The notes below the pieces were generated by a model, which did no database searches, was not told where the DNA came from, and worked only from the letters and a program-made list of their open reading frames with translations. From positions 1-8,494 of the forward strand of contig DATKRK010000406.1 in the NCBI GenBank assembly GCA_035532215.1: 8,494 bases of DNA, in the 5' to 3' direction. How positions within the stretch are numbered: position 1 is the first letter of the stretch; each line of letters starts with the position of its first letter. The translations under genes were made by a program, and so were the position numbers. Below are positions 5,601 through 8,494 of this stretch, one piece after another. This DNA comes from JAICIG01 sp035532215 (GTDB lineage Bacteria > Planctomycetota > Planctomycetia > Pirellulales > JAICIG01).

Positions 5601-6907
5601 CGAGCAGCGCGGCCGTGTCTGCGGCCAACGGCGCGCCCGGCTTCGGCCCCGGCGGATTGGGCGGCGGGAACCTGGCCGACTACCAGAGCCTGATCGAACT
5701 GATCACCTCGACGATCGCGCCCACCACGTGGGACGAAGTGGGCGGCCCGGGCTCGATTCAGGAGTTCCGCGGCAACTTGAGCCTGGTCGTCAGCCAGACG
5801 CAAGAGGTCCACGAGGAAATCGCCGACCTGCTGACGCAGTTGCGCCGCCTGCAAGACTTGCAGGTGACGATCGAAGTGCGATTCATCACGCTCAACGACA
5901 ACTTCTTCGAAAGAATCGGCGTGAATTTCGACTTCAACATCCCCACCTACGCTCAGAAGAAGTTCCAGCTCTTCGGCAACGAGATTTCCGATCCCGCGGT
6001 GCCGACGGGCAGCGGCCCGGCGGCGGCGGGGCTCGGACCGACCGACAACGTGGCGCAACGCGACTTTCGAAAGAACCAGAGCGTAACCGTGGGTCTGGAC
6101 AAGGCGGGCCAATTCGCCAGCAACCTGGACATCCCCTTTGTCAACGGCAGCTTTGCTTCGTCCACGCCCCAGTTCGGCGGTTACACGGCGAACAATACCG
6201 CCACGCTCGGCTTCGCGATCTTGAGCAATATCGAGACGTACTTCATGATCGAGGCCGCGCAAGGCGATCAGCGCAGCAACGTGCTGCAGGCGCCGAAGGT
6301 GACGCTGTTCAACGGGCAGCAGGCGATCGTGATGGATACGACGCAAACGCCGTTCGTGATCAGCGTGATCCCGGTGGTCGGCGCCTTCGCCGCCGCCCAG
6401 CAGCCGGTGATCATCGTCTTGAACGAAGGCACGGCGCTCAGCGTGCAGGCCGTCGTCTCCAACGATCGGCGGTTCGTGCGGATGACGCTGGTGCCGTTCT
6501 TCAGCACGATCACTGCCGTCAATCAGTTCACTTTCGCCGGTTCGAGCAGCACGACGACCGACAACAGTTCGACCGGGCCGAGCGACAACACCACCGCTCG
6601 CAATACGGCTTCGACGACGACTTCGCAAGGCACCACGGTGCAGTTGCCGTCGTTCGCCTTCGTGACGGTGAGTACGACGGTCAGCGTGCCCGACGGCGGA
6701 ACCGTGCTGTTGGGCGGCGTCAAGCGCTTGAGCGAAGGCCGCAACGAGTTCGGCGTGCCGCTGTTGAGCAAGATTCCGTATCTCAGCCGCTTGTTCCGCA
6801 ACGTGGGCATCGGCCGCGAAACGCAAAGCCTGTTGATGATGGTCACGCCGCGGATCATCATTCAGGAAGAAGAGGAACAATTGCTCGGCATTCCGCCTTC
6901 GCCGTAA
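2693..6907 (+). CDS. Giant secretin (type II/III secretion or type IV pilus outer-membrane channel)
   Basis: This 1404-residue protein opens with a signal peptide (1-25, ending AWA). The N-terminal half is helical. A repeat module with consensus LLxxAxxxxxxGDxxxAxxLAxxAxxLxVxYG occurs at 59-90, 239-268, 309-339 and 403-434, with proline/glycine-rich linkers between. TPR-like pairs follow at 515-547, about 592-630 and 685-724. Next come an STN/N0-like domain (806-889), a glycine/alanine-rich segment (933-993), a secretin N-domain-like segment (997-1064, starting YQSLIELI), and the C-terminal secretin domain (about 1056-1395) with its signature VPDGGTVLLGG...GVPLLSKIPYLSRLF (1332-1368) and LLMMVTPRIII. 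Secretins multimerise into gated outer-membrane channels. At 1404 residues it is about twice the usual GspD or PilQ length, because of the N-terminal region. A serine/threonine/asparagine-rich insert (1283-1315) interrupts the barrel region. It stands alone between a promoter and a strong terminator, so its partner machinery must be encoded elsewhere. The start is TTG 2693 on ribosome-site spacing. The substrate is unknown. Confidence 0.93.
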   Translation: MKTTSRILTAWTATGMTLVAGMAWAGPHSSSLSGLWGAAVAGQTGEASLEERKRTVADLLSRARKAMAEEKLQMADSLVSRAEAMNVSYGRLHLGDTPKKSRADLNRLLKSKGGQAQLPSQKFQPEAPGGAELAPGYDFNNPPSAPQGEPRDPFAVRNDRFEPRAKNAPPRGVADVDPRAVLAPPGEEPGNLPTGKGFPENSPFGRQSITSPPIQAEAGLPADQLPAKDAGRMQSDRYLLEARQALALGDIRRASNLAAQAKQLGVRYDFHDDSPAKVEDLIGGYSRLNSAGGPAKDSESYRREQAENLLQQAEGLMNWGEFDEAQRLASDAKRLNVNYGPFDVKPDALIERIAAVRSQRGGAEPAQIEPLPPVGDREAPLAERAGPAAPLDAATAARKQQALKLVAQARVAQQAGDLERAKTLAEQAEELRVPDQAFQKGEDRPWMVLFQIQHAEKERQGVVPAGGAAPIGADDQRDGRYPGAQAMYDRNRDATENVPASRQEEIGSPESGMTLYQRGEEALRNRDIPAALSWFRQANQRRDELDPATQQQLQDKLQLLSQSAAVRKPGGNANLMNEAAAEGQLKYRRVSAELAQKEQAARNLQESDPKQALELLKQARTIVEQTALDTQAREMLLRRVNRDVEELERFIGANHGRIELNERNNATRTEIDREREVKIEVQEKVALLVDEFNKLMEEHRYAEAEVVAKRAREVAPDEPVVKQLGLTAKMVIRTQEVEDIREAKEQGYYRATTNVDIAAVPFDDYKPFQFGPVKDWERLTKTRKEWDRKYARQRSEKELEIEQKLKTPISLRFQEMPLSQVVEELGKLAQVNMYLDARGLAEEAVNTDTPVTIELSQEISLKSALNLILEPLHLSYVIKDEVLRITSENLRDGEIYPVTYNVADLVTPIPNFAPNGYMGLSGALRDAQSSIPMYGGMGGGDSPLQVIASNGGSTGNAMLSNDLLAQVTSASSAAVSAANGAPGFGPGGLGGGNLADYQSLIELITSTIAPTTWDEVGGPGSIQEFRGNLSLVVSQTQEVHEEIADLLTQLRRLQDLQVTIEVRFITLNDNFFERIGVNFDFNIPTYAQKKFQLFGNEISDPAVPTGSGPAAAGLGPTDNVAQRDFRKNQSVTVGLDKAGQFASNLDIPFVNGSFASSTPQFGGYTANNTATLGFAILSNIETYFMIEAAQGDQRSNVLQAPKVTLFNGQQAIVMDTTQTPFVISVIPVVGAFAAAQQPVIIVLNEGTALSVQAVVSNDRRFVRMTLVPFFSTITAVNQFTFAGSSSTTTDNSSTGPSDNTTARNTASTTTSQGTTVQLPSFAFVTVSTTVSVPDGGTVLLGGVKRLSEGRNEFGVPLLSKIPYLSRLFRNVGIGRETQSLLMMVTPRIIIQEEEEQLLGIPPSP

Positions 6908-6946
6908 GCGGACCGCGGAAACGCACGCAGCAATCAGCCGCCCCTT

Positions 6947-6987
6947 GGGCCGCTGCCGGTCGATTGCGACCGGCAGCGGCCCTTTTT
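6947..6987 (+). terminator. Strong rho-independent terminator of the secretin gene
   Basis: GGGCCGCTGCCGGTCG (6947-6962), loop ATTG, and CGACCGGCAGCGGCCC (6967-6982) form a perfect 16-bp stem, followed directly by TTTTT (6983-6987) and a further TTT after CG. It lies 39 bases after the secretin stop, which marks the secretin as the end of its transcript and separates it from the DUF1559 gene. Confidence 0.95.
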
Positions 6988-7047
6988 CGTTTCGTGGCGA
7001 AGCGCGGCCCAGAGGGCCGTGCGGAACGACGAGCCTTCTGCTGTTTT

Positions 7048-7092
7048 GCCTTCCGGGCTCGGGCGCCTTAGCCCGGATTGCGCACCGAAGGC
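7048..7092. repeat. Bulged hairpin downstream of the secretin terminator
   Basis: CCGGGCT (7053-7059) pairs with AGCCCGG (7070-7076) across a 10-base loop, and an outer GCCTTC (7048-7053) can pair with GAAGGC (7087-7092); the two helices share C7053 and leave a bulge on the right side. No T-tract follows. It could be another dispersed palindrome; its role is unknown. Confidence 0.5.
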
Positions 7093-7140
7093 TCCAGGCG
7101 AATCGCAAGCAACACTGCGGCAATCGGTTGCAGTAAAAGC

Positions 7141-7216
7141 ACACTAACCCGACGCGCAAACGAGGGCTTTCGAGCCGCCCCCGTGACACTCCCTCGCTTG
7201 CGCGTCGGGTTAGTGT
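7141..7216. repeat. 76-bp palindromic intergenic element, planctomycete type
   Basis: The left arm (7141-7166, starting ACACTAACCCGACGCGCAA) and right arm (7191-7216, ending GCGCGTCGGGTTAGTGT) are 26 bases each and complementary at 25 of 26 positions, around a 24-base loop. The single mismatch is at 7160. In reverse it encodes LTRRASEG and PRLRVGL, strings I recall from many spurious planctomycete hypothetical proteins, which suggests a high-copy interspersed palindrome. It has no T-tract and lies beyond a complete terminator, so termination is not its obvious function. Confidence 0.88.
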
Positions 7217-7283
7217 TGTCCGTGCGCAATGCGGATTAGGATGGCGCTGATGGAACGCCACGGTCGAAGCGTTCGAGCGCGTC

Positions 7284-7311
7284 TTGCAGCCAATCGCGTT
7301 CTCGCACAATT
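7284..7311 (+). promoter_or_regulatory. Weak promoter candidate for the DUF1559 gene
   Basis: TTGCAG (7284-7289) and ACAATT (7306-7311) are spaced 16 bases apart, about 19 bases before the ATG at 7330. Both boxes are poor matches, so this is only the best candidate visible between the palindromic element and the gene. Confidence 0.2.
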
Positions 7312-7329
7312 CATTTCGGGGGCCTTGTG

Positions 7330-8494
7330 ATGCCAGACGATTCGGTTTCGCGTCCGCGCGGCCTGTTTACGCTCAAAGAGTTGCTGGTCGTCGTAGGCGT
7401 GATTTGCACGCTGCTGGCTTTGTTGCTGCCCGCCGTGAGAAAAGCGCGCGAAGACGCTCGCCGCTCGCAATGCACGAACAACCTGAAGCAGATCGGGCTG
7501 GGCCTGCAAAACTACAACGACGTGTTCAAGTGTTTCCCCGCCGACGCCATTTGGGGCGATGGCGCGGTCAAAGACGGGCCGTTGACGCCCGAGGCGCCGT
7601 ATCACTACCCCTGGAGCCTCTCGATCTTGGGTTTCATCACGTCGAAACCGACATACGATGCGGTCAACAAACGAATCGCAATCATGGCCGATCCCGCGAA
7701 TCCAAAAAGCTTCACCGGCCAGTATTCCACGACCACTCCGCTCGCCTATGGAAGCCAAGGTTTCAAGTACTTCCACTCGGAAGTAGCTTCCGTGTATCGC
7801 TGCCCTTCCGATAGGACCTTCCAAGGCCCCGGCGAGATGCCGATGAACATGATGTGGACCAACTACGCGGCGAGCGAGGGCGTGGGCTACTTTCCGGCCG
7901 TGCAGCCCGGCGGGGTTACCCAACCGCCGCAAAGCTCGGCGCCGCGCGAATACCAAGGCGTGTTCGCCTTCGGCCGTTTCACCACGTTCGCCAGCATTCG
8001 CGACGGCAGCTCAAATACGATCGCCGTAGCTGAAGTGACGGCAGGCAGCGTCTGCAATCAGCTCAGCCCGACCGACGAGTGGATCACGACGCAAACGACG
8101 CCGATCGTGAGCTACGACAGGCCGCTGGCCAAGCCGCCAAAATGGAAGATCGATACGAGCAAATTGCCCGGTTCGCTCTTGCGCGGCGGCACGGGCAAGC
8201 CGCGCTCGCTCTTGTCGACGAGCCTGAGCCCGCCGACGCCGGCGCCGATGGTCTTTCGGGCCTGCTGGGTCGCGCTAACGAATTCTGTCACCGGCGGCGC
8301 CCCGTGCGCGGGCGGCGATTTCTTCCGCGGCGCGCTTGGCGGGCCGTGCGGCGCGGGCGGATTCGAGCTGAAAAGTACGCCGACCGGCGGCGAAGCGCCG
8401 CTGCATGGCATCGCACCGACCTACAACGCCCTCTATCCGCCCAACTCCGATTGGCCCGGCCCCGACAGTCGCCACCCTGGCATCGTGATCGCCG
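7330..8494 (+). CDS. DUF1559 prepilin-like protein, 3' end cut by window edge
   Basis: The frame is open for 388 codons to the window edge. Residues 10-36 give a prepilin-type N-terminus (RGLFTLKELLVVVGV then ICTLLALLLPAV), followed by the DUF1559 hallmark RRSQCTNNLKQIGLGLQNYND (begins at 44), then YRCPSDR, IRDGSSNTIAVAE and, at the very end, RHPGIVIA, the start of the usual HPGG...FADGSV motif. So only a short C-terminal part is missing. Such proteins resemble type II secretion pseudopilins or type IV pilins and are abundant in Planctomycetes; their function is unknown. The signal differs from the standard G-F-T-L-V-E: here it is G-L-F-T-L-K-E, one residue longer and with lysine in place of valine. 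The ATG at 7330 follows a CGGGGG stretch and has a GTG directly before it. It is transcribed separately from the secretin. Confidence 0.9.
   Translation, partial: MPDDSVSRPRGLFTLKELLVVVGVICTLLALLLPAVRKAREDARRSQCTNNLKQIGLGLQNYNDVFKCFPADAIWGDGAVKDGPLTPEAPYHYPWSLSILGFITSKPTYDAVNKRIAIMADPANPKSFTGQYSTTTPLAYGSQGFKYFHSEVASVYRCPSDRTFQGPGEMPMNMMWTNYAASEGVGYFPAVQPGGVTQPPQSSAPREYQGVFAFGRFTTFASIRDGSSNTIAVAEVTAGSVCNQLSPTDEWITTQTTPIVSYDRPLAKPPKWKIDTSKLPGSLLRGGTGKPRSLLSTSLSPPTPAPMVFRACWVALTNSVTGGAPCAGGDFFRGALGGPCGAGGFELKSTPTGGEAPLHGIAPTYNALYPPNSDWPGPDSRHPGIVIA

Larger units (their letters stand above)
6908..7329. other. Gene-free stretch between the secretin and DUF1559 genes
   Basis: These 422 bases contain the terminator (6947-6987), a second hairpin (7048-7092), the long palindromic element (7141-7216), and the upstream region of the DUF1559 gene with a weak promoter candidate. 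No gene is supported on either strand; long open frames on the minus strand here are continuations of a shadow of the secretin gene. Confidence 0.7.

Noticed and set aside
5728..7071. Open plus-strand frame of 447 codons in another phase of the secretin gene
   Set aside because: It overlaps the secretin almost completely, reads through the strong terminator and gives an arginine-rich low-complexity product.
5522..7309. Open minus-strand frame of 595 codons over the secretin C-terminus and the palindromic element
   Set aside because: It runs through the terminator hairpin and the palindromic repeat and is antisense to the secretin domain; its product is arginine/histidine-rich with no domain.

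Overview
The window looks like chromosomal DNA from a planctomycete, most likely of the Pirellulales type. Three things point there. One is a DUF1559 prepilin-like protein at the right edge, a family hugely expanded in Planctomycetes. Another is a very long secretin with an extended helical N-terminal region. The last is a set of palindromic intergenic repeats whose reverse translations (for example LTRRASEG, PRLRVGL, RQECLPH) I recall from planctomycete genomes. The DNA is GC-rich, apart from an AT-rich island near 165-206. The taxonomic call is inference, because there is no rRNA or other marker gene here.

Left part (1-949): a minus-strand gene appears to start at position 46 and run off the left edge behind a textbook AGGAGG site. 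Divergent from it is a short plus-strand pair: a ribbon-helix-helix DNA-binding protein (326-595) and a small two-helix membrane protein (617-949). Four perfect-phase tandem 16-bp repeats (251-314) sit directly in front of the ribbon-helix-helix start codon and are a natural candidate for its operator.

Middle-left part (950-2340): a 519-base stretch without a gene carries a 26-bp direct repeat at its two ends, a perfect 23-bp inverted repeat inside, and a GGCAGGCA hairpin. It is followed by a zeta-toxin-like P-loop kinase gene (1469-2059), whose stop overlaps the start of a 71-residue acidic protein (2056-2271). This is a probable toxin-antitoxin or kinase-modulator pair with the toxin-like gene first. 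A long inverted repeat begins on the second gene's stop codon.

Centre (2341-6990): a good sigma70-type promoter (2422-2450), a GC-rich leader of about 236 bases, and a 1404-residue secretin with signal peptide, at least four copies of a helical repeat module, an STN domain, one secretin N-domain-like segment and the C-terminal outer-membrane secretin domain. A near-perfect 16-bp-stem terminator follows at once, so the secretin gene is a monocistronic unit with no other type II secretion or type IV pilus genes beside it in this window.

Right part (6991-8494): an intergenic stretch with a further hairpin and a 76-bp palindromic element (25 of 26 bases match between the arms), then the start of a DUF1559 pseudopilin-like gene cut by the window edge just where its HPGG-type C-terminal motif begins. 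Secretin and DUF1559 protein both belong to type II/IV-pilus-like export machinery, but they are separated by a strong terminator, so a shared function is only suggestive.
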